A stretch of DNA of 64,000 nucleotides from Pseudogemmobacter bohemicus (GCF_003290025.1 NZ_QNHG01000004.1:294058-358057); one strand, 5' to 3'; positions 1-10,781 are shown, numbered from the stretch's first letter. Program-made: numbers and translations. The notes: generated from the sequence alone by a model not told the origin.

Positions 1-895
1 CGACCAGCCAGGAGCACAGCTCGGGGAAGGAAATGCCGCTATGCGCCGCCTGTTCGGGCGCCAGCGAAGTGGGCGTCATCCCGGGCTGGGTATTGACCTC
101 CAGCAGCACCAGACCATCCAGCCCGCGCGCCTCATCCCAGCGGAAGTCCGATCGCGACATGCCCCGGCAGCCAAGCGCCTTATGCGCCCTGACCGCGATA
201 TCAAGGCAGGCATCGGTGATTTCCTGCGGCAGATCGGCGGGGATCACATGGCGCGAGCCACCCGCCTTGTATTTCGCATCATAATCATACCAGCCATCGG
301 TGACGATATCGGTGACCGCCAGCGCCTGGTCCCCCATCACCGCCACCGTCATCTCCCGGCCCGGCACATAGGTTTCCACCATCACCTGTTCGGGCATGGT
401 ATCGGCCAGGCGCGGCGCGTTGCTGCCCTCGCGCACGATATAGACCCCGACCGAAGACCCCTCATTATTCGGCTTCACCACATAGGGCGGCGGCAGAACA
501 TGGCGGGTGGAGACCTCTTCGCGCGACACAATGACGCTTTCCACCACCGGCAGGCCGGCGGCGCGGAACACCTCTTTCGAGCGGGTCTTGTCCATCGCCA
601 TCGACGAGGCCAGCAGCCCGGAATGGGTATAGGGAATCCGCAGCCATTCAAGGATGCCCTGCACGCAGCCATCCTCGCCCCAGCGGCCATGCAGCGCGTT
701 AAATACGGCATCGGGGCGGATTTCGGTCAGGCGCGCGGCCAGATCGCGGCCCGCATCGACCTCAACCACCTCATAACCCGCCACACGCAGCGCCGTCGCA
801 CATTCCACACCCGAGGAGAGGGAAACCTCTCTCTCGGCGGACATGCCACCTTTCAAAACCGCCACGCGGGGAAATCTGCCCGATCCCGCCGCCAT
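1..895 (-). CDS. ddl: D-alanine--D-alanine ligase, C-terminus cut by window edge
   Basis: ATP-dependent ligase that makes the D-Ala-D-Ala dipeptide for peptidoglycan. The minus-strand frame opens with ATG at 893-895 and reads without a stop to base 1, about 298 residues. Visible family motifs are [12 protein letters not shown] near the N-terminus, [24 protein letters not shown], and the C-terminal [11 protein letters not shown] with the metal-binding Glu and Asn. Only a short C-terminal tail is missing. It follows murB on the same strand after about 125 bp, as expected in an alphaproteobacterial mur/fts cluster. Confidence 0.95.
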   Translation of the reverse strand, partial: MAAGSGRFPRVAVLKGGMSAEREVSLSSGVECATALRVAGYEVVEVDAGRDLAARLTEIRPDAVFNALHGRWGEDGCVQGILEWLRIPYTHSGLLASSMAMDKTRSKEVFRAAGLPVVESVIVSREEVSTRHVLPPPYVVKPNNEGSSVGVYIVREGSNAPRLADTMPEQVMVETYVPGREMTVAVMGDQALAVTDIVTDGWYDYDAKYKAGGSRHVIPADLPQEITDACLDIAVRAHKALGCRGMSRSDFRWDEARGLDGLVLLEVNTQPGMTPTSLAPEQAAHSGISFPELCSWLV

Positions 896-1020
896 TTACT
901 GCCTCTCGGGGTCTTTGATGACCCCATTTTTGCTTTCTGCCGGCTTTGCGCCGTTTGTCCTGGTTTAGTCTTCGTCTTCTTTTTTCGGCCCCGCACCTGG
1001 ATCCAGGGCCTTGACTCTGA
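896..1020. other. murB-ddl spacer with a small hairpin
   Basis: No convincing gene. A perfect 6-bp stem (GGGGTC/GACCCC, 908-925, loop of six) is followed on the plus strand by a T-run. The flanking genes run on the minus strand, so it does not look like their terminator. Possible short reading frames here lack a good start and recognisable content. Confidence 0.4.
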
Positions 1021-1953
1021 TCAGCGGGCTGCTTCGCCAACCCGCATGATTTCCCATTCTAGCGTGATCCCGCTGGATTGGAACACCTTTTTTCGCACTT
1101 CTTCCCCGAGTGATTCGAGATCCGTGGCCGTGGCGCCACCGGTATTGATCATAAAATTGGCATGCATCGGCGACATCTGCGCCGCGCCGACCGCTGCCCC
1201 GCGCATTCCGGCCTCGTCGATCAGCTTCCAGGCCTTAAGCTCATGGCTGTCATCCGCGCGCCCGGTCGAGGAAAACCCGGCCGGATTGCGGAAGGTCGAG
1301 CCCGCCGTGCGCTCTTTGGTGGGCTGCGAGGCGTCGCGCTTTGCCAGCTGTTCCTCCATCCTGGCCGCCAGTGCTGCCGGATCGCCTGCGGGCGCGCGAA
1401 AGGTTGCCGATACCAGCACCGCGCCCTCGGGCAGGTCGGATTGCCGGTAGCGCAGCGCAAGGTCGGCCGCTTTCAGCACCCGCGTCTCGCCCTGGCGGGT
1501 GATGATGCGCACCTCTTCCAGGTGATCCACGACATAAAGCCCGTAGCAGCCGGCATTCATCCGGACCGCGCCGCCGATGCTGCCGGGGATGGTGCGCAGG
1601 AAGGTCAGATCGCGCCCGGCCTCGGCCGCCTTTTTCGCGACATGCGCATCCAGCGCCGCAGCACCGGCGATCACGCGGTCGCCCTCGACCGTGATCCCGT
1701 TGAAACAGCGCCCCAGCCGGATCACCACCGCCCGGATGCCGCCATCGCGCACGATCAGGTTCGACCCCACCCCCATCGGGAAGACCGCGACCTCTGCCGG
1801 CAGCGCGTGCAGAAAATCTGCCAGATCCGCCTCATCCGCCGGCTGGAAGAACCAGTCGGCCGGGCCGCCGACCCTGAGCCAGGTCAGATCGGCAAGCGGA
1901 CGGTCAGCGGTAAGGGCGCCGCGCGGGGTCGGGAGGGGGGCTCGCGTGTTCAT
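1021..1953 (-). CDS. murB: UDP-N-acetylenolpyruvoylglucosamine reductase
   Basis: FAD/NADPH enzyme that reduces UDP-GlcNAc-enolpyruvate to UDP-MurNAc in the cytoplasm. The 310-residue product shows the MurB signatures: [11 protein letters not shown], the FAD-binding [29 protein letters not shown], the catalytic-serine region [14 protein letters not shown], and the C-terminal LEWEIMRVG. Length and motif spacing fit the family. It lies between ddl and murC with three small membrane genes on its murC side, and all share the strand, so cotranscription is likely. The start is ATG at 1953. Confidence 0.96.
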   Translation of the reverse strand: MNTRAPLPTPRGALTADRPLADLTWLRVGGPADWFFQPADEADLADFLHALPAEVAVFPMGVGSNLIVRDGGIRAVVIRLGRCFNGITVEGDRVIAGAAALDAHVAKKAAEAGRDLTFLRTIPGSIGGAVRMNAGCYGLYVVDHLEEVRIITRQGETRVLKAADLALRYRQSDLPEGAVLVSATFRAPAGDPAALAARMEEQLAKRDASQPTKERTAGSTFRNPAGFSSTGRADDSHELKAWKLIDEAGMRGAAVGAAQMSPMHANFMINTGGATATDLESLGEEVRKKVFQSSGITLEWEIMRVGEAAR

Positions 1954-2013
1954 GGACCCCAGCTATCCGCGAAGCCCCCGCCTGCGCAAGGGGGCGGGCC
2001 ATGCGGCCTGCGC

Positions 2014-2397
2014 TCACTCCTCGCGGCGCTGCCCGCGCAGATGCAGATATTTCAGCACCACCACCATGGCCACCAGAACACCAAGCGCCACCAGCGGCAG
2101 CCAGGGGAGTATCTGGCCGAACACTCCGGTCTCAGTCCCGCCAATCATGCCGCCACCGCTGCGCCCGGCTTCGCCACCAAAGAGCCAGAGAAACGGCGCC
2201 AGGATCACAAGGAACCAGATCGCGAAAAACTCGAATATATTGCGCGCCTCCATCGCCGCGATGGCCAGGGGCACCACGACAATGGCCAGCCCCAGCAGCA
2301 GCCGCAACACCAGGCGGAATTCGCGCCCGTTGAAAAAGGGGATCGCCAGCACAAGGATGAACGCGATGAAGGCGGGGATGAGATACTGGACCGGCAT
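2014..2397 (-). CDS. small integral membrane protein of the mur cluster
   Basis: A 127-residue protein made almost entirely of hydrophobic segments: about residues 4-22, 29-48, 52-73 and 96-117, ending in a basic-acidic tail (HLRGQRREE). I do not recognise a family motif. It sits between murB and DUF2484 on the same strand, so a role at the membrane during envelope synthesis is only an inference from position. Start is ATG at 2397. Confidence 0.7.
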   Translation of the reverse strand: MPVQYLIPAFIAFILVLAIPFFNGREFRLVLRLLLGLAIVVVPLAIAAMEARNIFEFFAIWFLVILAPFLWLFGGEAGRSGGGMIGGTETGVFGQILPWLPLVALGVLVAMVVVLKYLHLRGQRREE

Positions 2398-2468
2398 GGC
2401 AAACCAATTATCCGTTAAGCTTGCCCGATCCTAACCGCCGCTTTTGTCCTGAATATGGCCGAACCGGA

Positions 2469-2711
2469 TCAGCGCGGCTTGCGGATCGAGCGCCAGAACC
2501 AGATCAGCGGCCAGCGCATGATGCTGGCGCCGCCGATCAGGAAGACAAGCCCCCAGACCGGGCCGTTTTCCCAGGTCACCCAGCCCAGCAGCGGGATGCC
2601 GAGCACCGCCAGCACCATCGCCGCGCGGATATGCTTGTCGCGGGTGGGAAGCATGGCGATCACATTGGCCAGAACCAGCCAGGCGCATCCGAGGATCAGC
2701 GGCAGGGTCAT
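2469..2711 (-). CDS. DUF2484 family membrane protein
   Basis: An 80-residue protein starting at ATG 2711 (MTLPLILGCAW...). It has two to three membrane segments and a basic end (WFWRSIRKPR). The pattern LANVIAMLPTRDKHIRAA and its place between murC and murB match the DUF2484 proteins of Rhodobacteraceae. A longer frame extends upstream to 2885, but its extra N-terminus is low-complexity and overlaps the next gene, so the ATG at 2711 is preferred. Function is unknown. Confidence 0.8.
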   Translation of the reverse strand: MTLPLILGCAWLVLANVIAMLPTRDKHIRAAMVLAVLGIPLLGWVTWENGPVWGLVFLIGGASIMRWPLIWFWRSIRKPR

Positions 2712-2790
2712 TGGTCGGTCTCCGTGAACGCTTTGGCGGGGGGATTTTTCAGGCAGGCCAGGAAACGGGGTTCCGGCGGCAGCCGCAGAG

Positions 2791-3174
2791 TCAGACCCAT
2801 CGGAAAAGAACCGGCAGCGCCACCGCGACCAGCACCGCCCAGGCCAGAGCAGCGCGACCACCACTGCCGGGAAAACGCGAGACAAAGCTGCCCAGCGAGA
2901 GACCGGTCCAGGGTCCGGCCAGGATGGCGATGGTCAGCAAAGCATTGACCTGACGCACGACGCCCGATTTGCGATCCGGATCGGGACCGTTGCTTTCCGC
3001 CGCAAGGGCTGCGACCCAATGACAGGCGAAAAAGCCTGCCAACCCGAACAGAGCCAGCCCTGCAAGGATCAGTGGAATGTTCCGGAATACCCCCTGAAAC
3101 AACCAGCCGATCTGCCAGGCAAAGAGCCCCATCCCCACAGTCAGCGCCAGGAAAAAGAGCAGATCCGCGTCCAC
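2791..3174 (-). CDS. small membrane protein next to murC
   Basis: A 127-residue protein with hydrophobic segments at about 5-24, 32-55, 79-97 and 108-125, and a charged loop (AAESNGPDPDRKSG) between the second and third. No family recognised. It begins six bases after murC ends on the same strand, suggesting one transcript. The start is ATG at 3174. Confidence 0.65.
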   Translation of the reverse strand: MDADLLFFLALTVGMGLFAWQIGWLFQGVFRNIPLILAGLALFGLAGFFACHWVAALAAESNGPDPDRKSGVVRQVNALLTIAILAGPWTGLSLGSFVSRFPGSGGRAALAWAVLVAVALPVLFRWV

Positions 3175-3180
3175 CGACCA

Positions 3181-4608
3181 TCAGGCTGCTTTGCCAAGGA
3201 GCTTGCCGGGCAGATTGTTCGCCCAGGCCGAGATGGTCCCGGCGCCGAGGCAGACGAAAATATCGCCAGGCCGGGTCTGTTCGCGGAAAAGCCGCGCGAG
3301 ATCCGTCTCGTCGATCACAGCGCGGGCATGGCGATGGCCATGCGCGATCAGCCCCGCGACCAGATCATCGCGGCTCGCGCCAGAGATCGGCTCTTCGCCC
3401 GCCGCATAGACCTCGGCGATGCCGACCACATCGGCCTCGTTGAAACAGGTGCAGAAATCGTCAAACAGGTTGGAAAGCCGCGAATAGCGATGCGGCTGAT
3501 GCACCGCGATCACCCGCGCGCCGGGAGTGCCGGAAACCGCCTGGCGCGCGGCTTTCAGCACTGCCGCGATCTCGACCGGGTGATGGCCGTAATCGTCGAT
3601 GATCGGCACACCATTCACCTCACCCACCCGGGTAAAGCGGCGGTTGACGCCGGCAAACCCGGCCAGAGCGGCGCGGATCTCTTCCTTCTTCATGCCCAGA
3701 TGGCGGGCGACGGCGACAGCCGAAAGCGCATTGGATACATTGTGATCGCCGGGCATCGGCAGCTCACACCCTTCGATAATCGACCCTTCGCCCTCGTTTT
3801 GCAGCAGGATATCAAAGCAGGACTTGCCGTTTTCGAACCTGAGATTCACCGCCCGCACATCGGCCTGGGCGTTGAAGCCAAAGCTGACCACACGGCGGTC
3901 GGCGACACGCCCGACCAGCGCCTGCACTTCCGGATGATCGGTGCAGCAGACGGCCACCCCATAAAACGGGATATTCGAGACGAAATCGAGAAAGCCTTTG
4001 CGCAAAGCCTCGATGGTGCCCCAATGCTCCATATGTTCGGGGTCGATATTGGTGACGATGGCGATGGTCGCGGGCAGTCGGTTGAAGGAGCCATCGCTCT
4101 CATCCGCCTCGACCACCATCCATTCGCCGGCGCCTGCGCGCGCGTTCGAGCCATAGGCATGGATCACGCCGCCATTGATGACGGTCGGGTCAAAGCCGCC
4201 CTTATCGAGCAGCGTCGCCACCATGGTCGTGGTCGTCGTCTTGCCATGCGTCCCGGCCACCGCGATATTCGATCTGAGCCGCATCAGCTCGGCCAGCATC
4301 TCGGCGCGGCGCACCACCGGCAATTTGCGGCGCCGCGCCTCTTCCAGCTCGGGATTGCCGCGCTTGATCGCCGAGGAAATCACCACGACCGACACGCCCT
4401 CGCCGATATTCGCGGCGCTCTGGCCTTCATGGAACTCGGCCCCGAGCGCCACCAGACGGTCGGTGATTTTCGACGCCTTGCTGTCTGATCCCTGCACCCG
4501 GTAGCCCAAAGTCAGCAGCACCTCGGCAATCCCCGACATGCCGATGCCGCCGATGCCGATGAAGTGGATCGGACCCAGCTCCAGCGGGAGTTTGGTGGCA
4601 GCATTCAT
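3181..4608 (-). CDS. murC: UDP-N-acetylmuramate--L-alanine ligase
   Basis: Adds L-Ala to UDP-MurNAc using ATP, the first step of stem-peptide assembly. The 475-residue product has the N-terminal nucleotide fold GIGGIGMSG (about 19-27), the Mur-ligase P-loop [10 protein letters not shown], the central [10 protein letters not shown], the [10 protein letters not shown] motif with substrate-binding His, and HQPHRYSRL near the C-terminus. All key blocks are intact. Its start overlaps the end of murG by four bases, so the two are probably translationally coupled. Confidence 0.97.
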   Translation of the reverse strand: MNAATKLPLELGPIHFIGIGGIGMSGIAEVLLTLGYRVQGSDSKASKITDRLVALGAEFHEGQSAANIGEGVSVVVISSAIKRGNPELEEARRRKLPVVRRAEMLAELMRLRSNIAVAGTHGKTTTTTMVATLLDKGGFDPTVINGGVIHAYGSNARAGAGEWMVVEADESDGSFNRLPATIAIVTNIDPEHMEHWGTIEALRKGFLDFVSNIPFYGVAVCCTDHPEVQALVGRVADRRVVSFGFNAQADVRAVNLRFENGKSCFDILLQNEGEGSIIEGCELPMPGDHNVSNALSAVAVARHLGMKKEEIRAALAGFAGVNRRFTRVGEVNGVPIIDDYGHHPVEIAAVLKAARQAVSGTPGARVIAVHQPHRYSRLSNLFDDFCTCFNEADVVGIAEVYAAGEEPISGASRDDLVAGLIAHGHRHARAVIDETDLARLFREQTRPGDIFVCLGAGTISAWANNLPGKLLGKAA

Positions 4609-5705
4609 CTTTTTTCTCCTGCGAGCTCTTCAACCAGCGCGACAAGGCTTTCCGTCGCATCCGGGCGGCCACGCCCAAGCGCATTGGCGGCCATCTGCCG
4701 CGCCCCCCCGGGATTGCCGAGGACGGCGGCGACTTGCGCGCTGAGCGCAGCGGGGTCAAGCAGTTTCTCGGGGATCAGCACCGCTGCCCCGACGTCAACA
4801 AGGCCGCGCGCATTGGCGGTCTGATGGTCGCCGGTGGCGGCGGCAAAGGGGATCAGCACCGAAGGCCGCCCGATCACCGAAATATCGGCAACCGATGAGG
4901 CGCCGGAGCGCGAGATCACCAGCTGCGCCTCGGAAAGACGGCGGGGGATATCGTCGAAAAACGGCCTGATCTCGGCGCGGATACCGGCCTCGGAATAGCC
5001 GGCCTGGGCGCGCCCGGCATCTTCGGCCCGGGCCTGATGCGCGACGCGAAGGTTGTCGCGCAAACCCTCGGGCAGCAGTGCCAGAGCGGCGGGCACCACA
5101 TCGGAAAGGATCTTCGCGCCCTGACTGCCGCCGATGACCAGAAGGCTCATCGGGTAATCGCCAGGCTCGATATAGGGGGCACCGGCGCGCTCCAGCACCG
5201 CCCCCCGCACCGGGTTACCGGTCGGGATGCCCTCGACGCCCTGGGGCAAGATGGTCGGCCAGGTGCCGCAGGCGACACGGTCGACGCGTTTGGCGAAAAG
5301 CTGGTTCACCCGGCCAAGAACGCCGTTTTGTTCATGGATCATCCGGGGGCGGCGCAGGATGAAGGCCGCCGAGAGCGCCGGGATGGTCGGATAGCCGCCA
5401 AAGCCCACGACAACCGCAGGCTTGTCCGACAGCATCTTTGCCACCGCGCCGATCACGCCGCCCGCGATGCGGAAGGGCGCTGCCAGCTTTGCCGCGAGGC
5501 CGCCACGCGCGAAGGTGGCCGAGGCGACCTTTTCCACCACCACCGCCTTCGGGAAGCCGCCGGCATAGCGCGCGCCGCGATCATCGGTCGAGAGCTTGAC
5601 CCGCCAGCCCTGCGCCAGCATGGCCTCGGCCAGGGCCTGGGCGGGGAACATATGCCCGCCGGTACCGCCTGCCGCGATCAGAAGAAGGGGCGCCCTCAAA
5701 GCCAT
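4605..5705 (-). CDS. murG: UDP-GlcNAc:undecaprenyl-PP-MurNAc-pentapeptide GlcNAc transferase
   Basis: GT28 glycosyltransferase that turns lipid I into lipid II on the inner face of the cytoplasmic membrane. The 366-residue product has the glycine-rich [17 protein letters not shown] near the N-terminus, the acceptor-side [10 protein letters not shown], and the donor-binding [11 protein letters not shown] and [11 protein letters not shown] blocks. It overlaps murC by four bases, and its first base overlaps the end of ftsW, which places lipid II synthesis and the flippase/polymerase-type protein in one operon. Confidence 0.97.
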   Translation of the reverse strand: MALRAPLLLIAAGGTGGHMFPAQALAEAMLAQGWRVKLSTDDRGARYAGGFPKAVVVEKVASATFARGGLAAKLAAPFRIAGGVIGAVAKMLSDKPAVVVGFGGYPTIPALSAAFILRRPRMIHEQNGVLGRVNQLFAKRVDRVACGTWPTILPQGVEGIPTGNPVRGAVLERAGAPYIEPGDYPMSLLVIGGSQGAKILSDVVPAALALLPEGLRDNLRVAHQARAEDAGRAQAGYSEAGIRAEIRPFFDDIPRRLSEAQLVISRSGASSVADISVIGRPSVLIPFAAATGDHQTANARGLVDVGAAVLIPEKLLDPAALSAQVAAVLGNPGGARQMAANALGRGRPDATESLVALVEELAGEKR

Positions 5706-6868
5706 CAGCGTCTGCGCCCGAAAAGCTCGGCCATGCGGTCACGCGGCCTTGTACGGGTCAGCGCCAGCAACATCCCCACCGTGATCCCGGCGGCGATGAT
5801 CGAGGAACCGCCGTAGGAAACGAAGGGCAGCGTCATTCCCTTGGCCGGCAACAGCCGCACCGCGACACCCATATTGATCATAGCCTGAACCCCGAAGATG
5901 CAGGCAAGGCCCGATCCGGCAAGCCGGGTGAAGGTGTCACGCTCGGCCGTCAGCCGGACCAGCGAGCGCACCACGATGATCCCGAACAAAGCGAGGATCA
6001 CCAGCACCAGCACAAGGCCATATTCCTCGGCCGCGACTGCGATGATGAAATCGGTATGCGCGTCCGGCAGCGACCATTTCACCTGGCCCTCGCCGACACC
6101 GACGCCGAAGAAACCGCCCTCCTGGATCGCGTTCGCCGCATAGCCCAGCTGGGTGCGCGGATCGACTTCGGGTGACAGGAAACCGTCGATCCGGCGCGCG
6201 AAATGCTCGGAAGAGCTATAGGCGGTAAAGCCGCCGACCGCGGCGATGCCGATCACACTGGCGATCAGCAACATCGGCGCCCCGGCGATGAAATAGATCA
6301 CACCCCAGGAGAAGACGATCAGCGCCGATTGCCCGAAATCGGGCTGCATGGCGAGGAAGCCGACCACAAGCCCCAGCATCCCGAAAGAGATCAGCTTGCC
6401 GGGCGGGCCGTTGATATCCTGTGCCGCCGCCATCATCCAGGCGGTGAAAATCACGAAACCGGGTTTCAGAAACTCGGAAGGCTGCAGCGAGAAGCCGCCG
6501 ATCGACAGCCAGCGAATGGCACCCTTGCCGTGATCCTGACCCACGAAAGGCAGCGCCATCACCAGCACCAGCGCGATCAGGAAGCCAAGGATGCCCAGGC
6601 GGCGCACCACCGCCGACGACATGGTCGAAATCGCCAGCATCACCACCAGCGCTATACAGCCGAAAATCGTCTGGCGCTGCACATAGAAGAACTGGTTCAG
6701 CTCGTTGCGGCTCGCGAGCGGCACCGAGGCCGCAAGCGCCAGCAAAAGCCCGATCCCGAACAGCATAAAGACCGAACACATGGTCCAGCGATCAACGGTG
6801 CGCCACCAGCGCGGCAGCACCGGCTCGCGCACAGCAACGGGTGAGGAACCATAGACCATCTCAGTCAT
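5705..6868 (-). CDS. ftsW: lipid II polymerase / division protein FtsW
   Basis: SEDS-family septal peptidoglycan polymerase. The protein is about 387 residues from the ATG at 6868 (MTEMVYGSS...). The frame is open 41 residues further upstream, but that extension is atypical and I do not use it. About ten membrane segments are visible, with the SEDS signatures [23 protein letters not shown], a [19 protein letters not shown] loop, and [13 protein letters not shown] near the C-terminus. It abuts murG directly. Confidence 0.95.
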   Translation of the reverse strand: MTEMVYGSSPVAVREPVLPRWWRTVDRWTMCSVFMLFGIGLLLALAASVPLASRNELNQFFYVQRQTIFGCIALVVMLAISTMSSAVVRRLGILGFLIALVLVMALPFVGQDHGKGAIRWLSIGGFSLQPSEFLKPGFVIFTAWMMAAAQDINGPPGKLISFGMLGLVVGFLAMQPDFGQSALIVFSWGVIYFIAGAPMLLIASVIGIAAVGGFTAYSSSEHFARRIDGFLSPEVDPRTQLGYAANAIQEGGFFGVGVGEGQVKWSLPDAHTDFIIAVAAEEYGLVLVLVILALFGIIVVRSLVRLTAERDTFTRLAGSGLACIFGVQAMINMGVAVRLLPAKGMTLPFVSYGGSSIIAAGITVGMLLALTRTRPRDRMAELFGRRR

Positions 6869-7012
6869 GGGGAGCCGCCTCGATAGATCGGAAAACCGAA
6901 TTACTGCCTCTGGCCCGGGTGTCCCCCCGGGTCCGTAATGCGAAACTGTAATGGCAAAGCGGTCAGAAGGCCAGCGGAAATGCGGCAGCAAAGCACGGCT
7001 CGCGGGGCGGGT
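6869..7012. other. spacer between ftsW and a glycosyltransferase gene
   Basis: This 144-bp stretch separates the mur/fts genes from the upstream glycosyltransferase on the same strand. It contains a G/C-rich inverted segment (gtgtccccccgggtc, 6919-6933) but no clear promoter hexamers or terminator. Confidence 0.35.
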
Positions 7013-8071
7013 TCAGGGCGATTCGAGATCCTGGAACTGCCGCAGGATCTGGCTGTCGCGCGCCGGCCCAAGCGCAAGGCTGCCTGCCGCATGCTGGCAG
7101 GCGGTCCAGAGCCGATAGGTCTCGGGCTGGCGGATCAGCGCGGCAAAGCGGGCGTGGTGCCAGGCGACCGCCTCCTCATGCAGCGCGGCCATCCCCGGCA
7201 GCGCCATCAGCGCCGCCATTTCCTGCTGCAAGGGCCCCGCCAGCACCGCCGCTGCGGTGTTTTCCACCGTGTTGAAGTTGCGCTCGACCCAGTAATGCAG
7301 GTCGATCCCTTTCTGGCTGCGATTGGGCAGGCCACGATCCGATTTCACCACGAAAGCCGCAACCGAACGCAGCGAGTAATGATGCATCTCGGCCAGGGCG
7401 CGATGCCCGGTCAGCGGCAAAAGCGAGAGGCGTTTGTCATCGGCCAGCACGGGCGGCAGCGGCCTGCCAGTCCCATCGACCCAGAAGGCCGCCCCCTGCC
7501 CCTCACGCCTGAGCGGCCGGTGCACCCCGGGGCGCTGAAAAGCGCCGGGACGGAACAGGCTTTTGAAAAAGGTCGCCGCAATCGGGTGGAACATCCCTGC
7601 GGGCGCCGAGCGGGTGAACTGCCCGGTCACCGGCAGATCCTGGAATTCGGCAAGGCCGCCGGCACCGAACAGCCGCCAGGCCAGGGCTATGGCCTCGGCC
7701 CCGGATGGAACGGCCGCCAGCAGGTCGGCAAAGCGGTGACTGCCACAATGGATCACAGGAAATTCATCGACATCCGAGATCAGCATCCAGTCGGATGCCT
7801 TGCGTTCGGGCTGCGCCCAGGCGGCTTTCAGCGCCCGCCATTGCACACTGGCGGCCTTGCCCTTTGCCGAATGCATCTCTGCCATCGGCGGCTGCGGCAG
7901 ATGCCTGACCACGCCCGCCGCCATCAGCGCATCAAGCATCCGGTCGCTGCCATCCCGGCAATCATTCGAGGCGATCAGAAAATCGGTCACGCCCAGCAGC
8001 CGGTGCCAGGCGAGCCATTCGATCAGATAGGGCCCCTCATCGCGGACCGATGTGACACTGGTAATGCGCAT
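7013..8071 (-). CDS. glycosyltransferase family 2-like protein
   Basis: A 352-residue putative glycosyltransferase of the PF13704 (Glyco_tranf_2_4) type. The N-terminus MRITSVTSVRDEGPYLIEWLAWHR and the metal/nucleotide-sugar motif ISDVDEF (about residue 120) are typical, followed by a conserved MHHYSLRS block near residue 230. The closest relative in this window is the N-terminal half of the large protein at 51869-53971 (KDEGPYVIEWVAHH, DADEF). The acceptor is unknown; surface-glycan decoration is a guess from the family. Confidence 0.82.
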   Translation of the reverse strand: MRITSVTSVRDEGPYLIEWLAWHRLLGVTDFLIASNDCRDGSDRMLDALMAAGVVRHLPQPPMAEMHSAKGKAASVQWRALKAAWAQPERKASDWMLISDVDEFPVIHCGSHRFADLLAAVPSGAEAIALAWRLFGAGGLAEFQDLPVTGQFTRSAPAGMFHPIAATFFKSLFRPGAFQRPGVHRPLRREGQGAAFWVDGTGRPLPPVLADDKRLSLLPLTGHRALAEMHHYSLRSVAAFVVKSDRGLPNRSQKGIDLHYWVERNFNTVENTAAAVLAGPLQQEMAALMALPGMAALHEEAVAWHHARFAALIRQPETYRLWTACQHAAGSLALGPARDSQILRQFQDLESP

Positions 8072-8113
8072 CCTTCATGCCTGGCGCGGATCAGGCCGCA
8101 GGGCAAGGCCCCC

Positions 8114-8686
8114 TCAACCGGCCCGGAGCGCCTTTTTCCCCGCCATTTTCGCAAGGGTGCCGTCTTTCCACATCGCCTCATGCAGGCCGACCATGGCGAT
8201 ATGGCCGATCAGCAGCGCGCCGAAGACCCAGCCCAGCTCGCCATGCACGGCATTGCCGAAATCCACCATCCAGCTGATCGGCTCCTCGCGCGTGGGAAAC
8301 AGCGGGAAGCCAAAGGGCGCGAAACCCCGGCCCGAACCGAAAGCCCGCGCCAGAGCCGCCAGCGGCACGATCAGCATCACCAGATAGAGGATGCCATGCC
8401 CCGCCTTTGCGGCAATCCCGATCGGCCCGCGCCCGTGATCGGGGCGGCGTCCGGCATTCATAAAGGCCCAGGCCACCCGGATCACGATCAGCCCGAAAAC
8501 GGCCGTGCCCACCGGCCCATGCGAGGCGATGACCGCGCTGTCTCGCGGCGAGATACCGAACCCGACCTTCAGGATCATCGTCATAAACTGCCACAGCACC
8601 AGGGCGGCAATCGACCAGTGCAGCGCACGGGTCACCTTGCCATAGGCGCGCGGCGTGTCACGAAAGGGGAGCGTCATCCGGGTCAT
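8114..8686 (-). CDS. cytochrome b561 family protein
   Basis: Membrane di-haem b-type cytochrome that probably passes electrons to or from the quinone pool. It has 190 residues from ATG 8686, which has an AAGG ribosome site just upstream. Four membrane helices carry candidate haem His residues: RALHWSIAAL (helix 1), ASHGPVG (helix 2), AGHGILYLVML (helix 3) and GELGWVFGALLIGHIAMVGLHE (helix 4). The frame is open upstream to 8857, but that extension is not membrane-like. It is divergent from the siderophore genes. Partner and physiological electron donor cannot be told from sequence. Confidence 0.88.
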   Translation of the reverse strand: MTRMTLPFRDTPRAYGKVTRALHWSIAALVLWQFMTMILKVGFGISPRDSAVIASHGPVGTAVFGLIVIRVAWAFMNAGRRPDHGRGPIGIAAKAGHGILYLVMLIVPLAALARAFGSGRGFAPFGFPLFPTREEPISWMVDFGNAVHGELGWVFGALLIGHIAMVGLHEAMWKDGTLAKMAGKKALRAG

Positions 8687-8773
8687 TGTCTTGCCTTGTT
8701 GCCTGAAAGAGAAGGCGCGCTTCCCCTTCCGGTTACGGGATTGTGCTGCACCTGCCAACAACCTGACGTAAAG

Positions 8774-8802
8774 TTGACTATTTTTCCTGGCGGCCTTATC
8801 CC
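8774..8802 (+). promoter_or_regulatory. possible promoter upstream of the siderophore genes
   Basis: TTGACT at 8774-8779 lies 17 bp before a weak TATCCC box at 8797-8802 in the 182-bp divergent spacer. I looked for a TGA-N9-TCA iron operator here and did not find one, so iron control of this promoter is not shown by the sequence. Confidence 0.3.
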
Positions 8803-8868
8803 GACCCCGGGGGAGAACGCCGGCACGGCGGTCTGCCCGAAACAGCTGTTCCGTCACGCAGGTGCGTT

Positions 8869-10536
8869 ATGAGCGATGCCCTCCTTCCCGACCCAGGCGA
8901 GGCTCCGCGTCAGATCTGGCCCGGGGAATTCGCCGCCCGTTACCGGGCAAAGGGCTATTGGCGCGGCGAGAGCTTTGGCACCCTGCTGCGCCGGCTGGCG
9001 GCCGATCATGGCCCGCGCATCGCGGTGGTGGGGGGCGAGACCCGGCTCAGCTATCAGGATCTGCTGGCCGCCGCCGAGACCGCCGCGCATGGCTTTCTTG
9101 CGCTCGGGCTCAGGCCCGGTGACCGGGTGGTGGTGCAGGTCCCGAATATTGCCGGCTTCTTCCCGGCGGTCTTTGGTCTTTTTCTGGCCGGGCTGATCCC
9201 GGTCTACGCCCTGCCCGCCCATCGCCGCACCGAGATCGCGCATTTCGTTGCCCGCTCCGGCGCGAAAGCCCTGGTGATCGCCGATCTGTGGGAGGGCTAT
9301 GATTACCGCGCCCTCGCCCGCGAGATCCGCGAGGAAAGCCCCGATCTGCGGGTGGTGGTGATCGGCGAGGCCCCGGTTACGGGCGAGGTCGGGGAATTCA
9401 CCGCGTTCGACAGCCTGAAAGGCCAGGGAGAGCTGCCGCAGGTCGACCCGTCCGAGGTCGCCTTCATGCAGATTTCCGGCGGCACCACGGGGCTGTCGAA
9501 ACTGATCCCACGCACCCATGACGATTATATCTACAGTTTCCGCGAAAGCGCCGCGATCTGCGGGCTGACGGCGGACAGCGTCTATCTCTGCGCCCTGCCC
9601 GTTGCGCATAACTTCCCGATGTCGTCGCCGGGCGTGTTCGGCGCGCTGTCGGTCGGCGCCAAAGTGGTGCTCAGCCCCAATCCGGCACCTGCCACCGCCT
9701 TCCCGCTGATCGCGGCGGAACGCGTTACCATCACCGGCCTCGTGCCGCCGCTGGCGCTGTTGTGGATGCAGGCGGCGCCGGGCAGCGCGCATGACCTCTC
9801 CAGCCTTGAGGTGCTGGGGGTGGGGGGCGCGAAATTCATCCCCGAAGCGGCGGCGCGGGTGCGCCCCGTGCTGGGCTGCACGCTGCAACAGGTGTTCGGC
9901 ATGGCCGAGGGGCTGGTGAACTATACCCGCCTCGACGACCCCGAAGAGATCATCATCAACACGCAAGGCCGCCCGATCAGCGCGGATGACGAGGTGCTGG
10001 TGCTGGATGACAACGGACAGCCGGTGGCGATGGGCGAGGCCGGCTACCTCCATACCCGCGGCCCCTATACGATCCGTGCCTATCACAACGAGCCCGCCGC
10101 CAATGCCAGCAGCTTTACCCCGGACGGGTTTTACCGCACCGGCGATATGGTGAAGCAGCTGCCCGGCGGCTATCTGGTGGTCCAGGGCCGCGCCGGCGAC
10201 CATATCAACCGGGCCGGCGAGAAGATTTCCGCCGAAGAGATCGAGGATCACCTGCTGGCCCATCCGGCAGTGTTCGATGCCGCCGTGGTCTCGATCCCAG
10301 ATCCGTTTCTGGGCGAGCGCAGCTGCGCTTTCCTCGTCCTGGCTGAAGGCGTCGAAAAGCCGAAGGCGGCGGCGATCAAGGCTTTCGTCCGGGGGCGCGG
10401 TATTGCCGCGTTCAAAGTCCCCGATGAGGTGGTTTTCGTGACGGAATTCGCCACCACCGCCGTTGGAAAGATCAGCCGGGTGAAGCTCCGCGCCGATCTG
10501 CGTGCCCGATATCTGAAAGAAGAAGCCGCGAAATGA
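8869..10536 (+). CDS. entE: 2,3-dihydroxybenzoate-AMP ligase (EntE/DhbE type)
   Basis: Adenylates an aryl acid and loads it on an aryl carrier protein, the first step of catecholate siderophore assembly. The 555-residue product shows the adenylation core motifs: [32 protein letters not shown] and the hinge/C-terminal [18 protein letters not shown]. The substrate loop reads [10 protein letters not shown]. By family knowledge, the Asn and second Ser fit 2,3-dihydroxybenzoate, whereas salicylate enzymes carry Cys at that Ser. Its stop overlaps the aryl-carrier start by ATGA. No DHB synthesis genes (entC/entB/entA) are inside the window. Confidence 0.9.
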   Translation: MSDALLPDPGEAPRQIWPGEFAARYRAKGYWRGESFGTLLRRLAADHGPRIAVVGGETRLSYQDLLAAAETAAHGFLALGLRPGDRVVVQVPNIAGFFPAVFGLFLAGLIPVYALPAHRRTEIAHFVARSGAKALVIADLWEGYDYRALAREIREESPDLRVVVIGEAPVTGEVGEFTAFDSLKGQGELPQVDPSEVAFMQISGGTTGLSKLIPRTHDDYIYSFRESAAICGLTADSVYLCALPVAHNFPMSSPGVFGALSVGAKVVLSPNPAPATAFPLIAAERVTITGLVPPLALLWMQAAPGSAHDLSSLEVLGVGGAKFIPEAAARVRPVLGCTLQQVFGMAEGLVNYTRLDDPEEIIINTQGRPISADDEVLVLDDNGQPVAMGEAGYLHTRGPYTIRAYHNEPAANASSFTPDGFYRTGDMVKQLPGGYLVVQGRAGDHINRAGEKISAEEIEDHLLAHPAVFDAAVVSIPDPFLGERSCAFLVLAEGVEKPKAAAIKAFVRGRGIAAFKVPDEVVFVTEFATTAVGKISRVKLRADLRARYLKEEAAK

Positions 10537-10769
10537 CTGTAACGCTGGAAAAAATGCGCGCCGATATTGCCCGGCTGATTGATCTTGACCCTGATGAGAT
10601 CGGCAATGACGATCATCTGCCCGATCTGGGGCTGGATTCGCTGCGCCTGATGCGGCTGGTGACCGCCTGGGAGGCAGAGGGGCTGAAGCTCGATTTCGCG
10701 GTCTTTGCCGAGAGTGCGACTTTGGGCGAATGGTGGGAGGCGGTTTCCCGCCTCCAGGCTGCGGGCTGA
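10533..10769 (+). CDS. stand-alone aryl carrier protein
   Basis: A 78-residue acyl/aryl carrier domain. The phosphopantetheine attachment site is Ser36 in [10 protein letters not shown], with flanking helices [16 protein letters not shown] and [13 protein letters not shown]. It resembles the C-terminal carrier domain of EntB/VibB but has no isochorismatase domain in front. It overlaps entE by four bases, so it is the likely acceptor of the DHB adenylate and the donor for the condensation domain of the next gene. Confidence 0.85.
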   Translation: MTVTLEKMRADIARLIDLDPDEIGNDDHLPDLGLDSLRLMRLVTAWEAEGLKLDFAVFAESATLGEWWEAVSRLQAAG

Positions 10770-10781
10770 GGCGCGCTCCGG

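Noticed and set aside
908-925. Terminator between murB and ddl
   Set aside because: The T-run lies on the plus strand side while both genes run on the minus strand, so it cannot be their intrinsic terminator.
41-1450. 469-codon plus-strand frame over ddl and murB
   Set aside because: Shadow of the two minus-strand genes; the ddl signature [11 protein letters not shown] and the MurB motifs fix the coding strand.
5705-6991. Longer FtsW starting at 6991
   Set aside because: The 41 extra residues are unlike FtsW N-termini; the ATG at 6868 gives the normal length.
8687-8868. Iron operator (TGA-N9-TCA) upstream of entE
   Set aside because: Every TGA in this spacer was checked and none has TCA nine bases later.
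6938-8872. 644-codon plus-strand frame across the glycosyltransferase and cytochrome b561 genes
   Set aside because: Shadow frame: composition is Arg/Pro/Gly/His-rich and it runs through two well-supported minus-strand genes.
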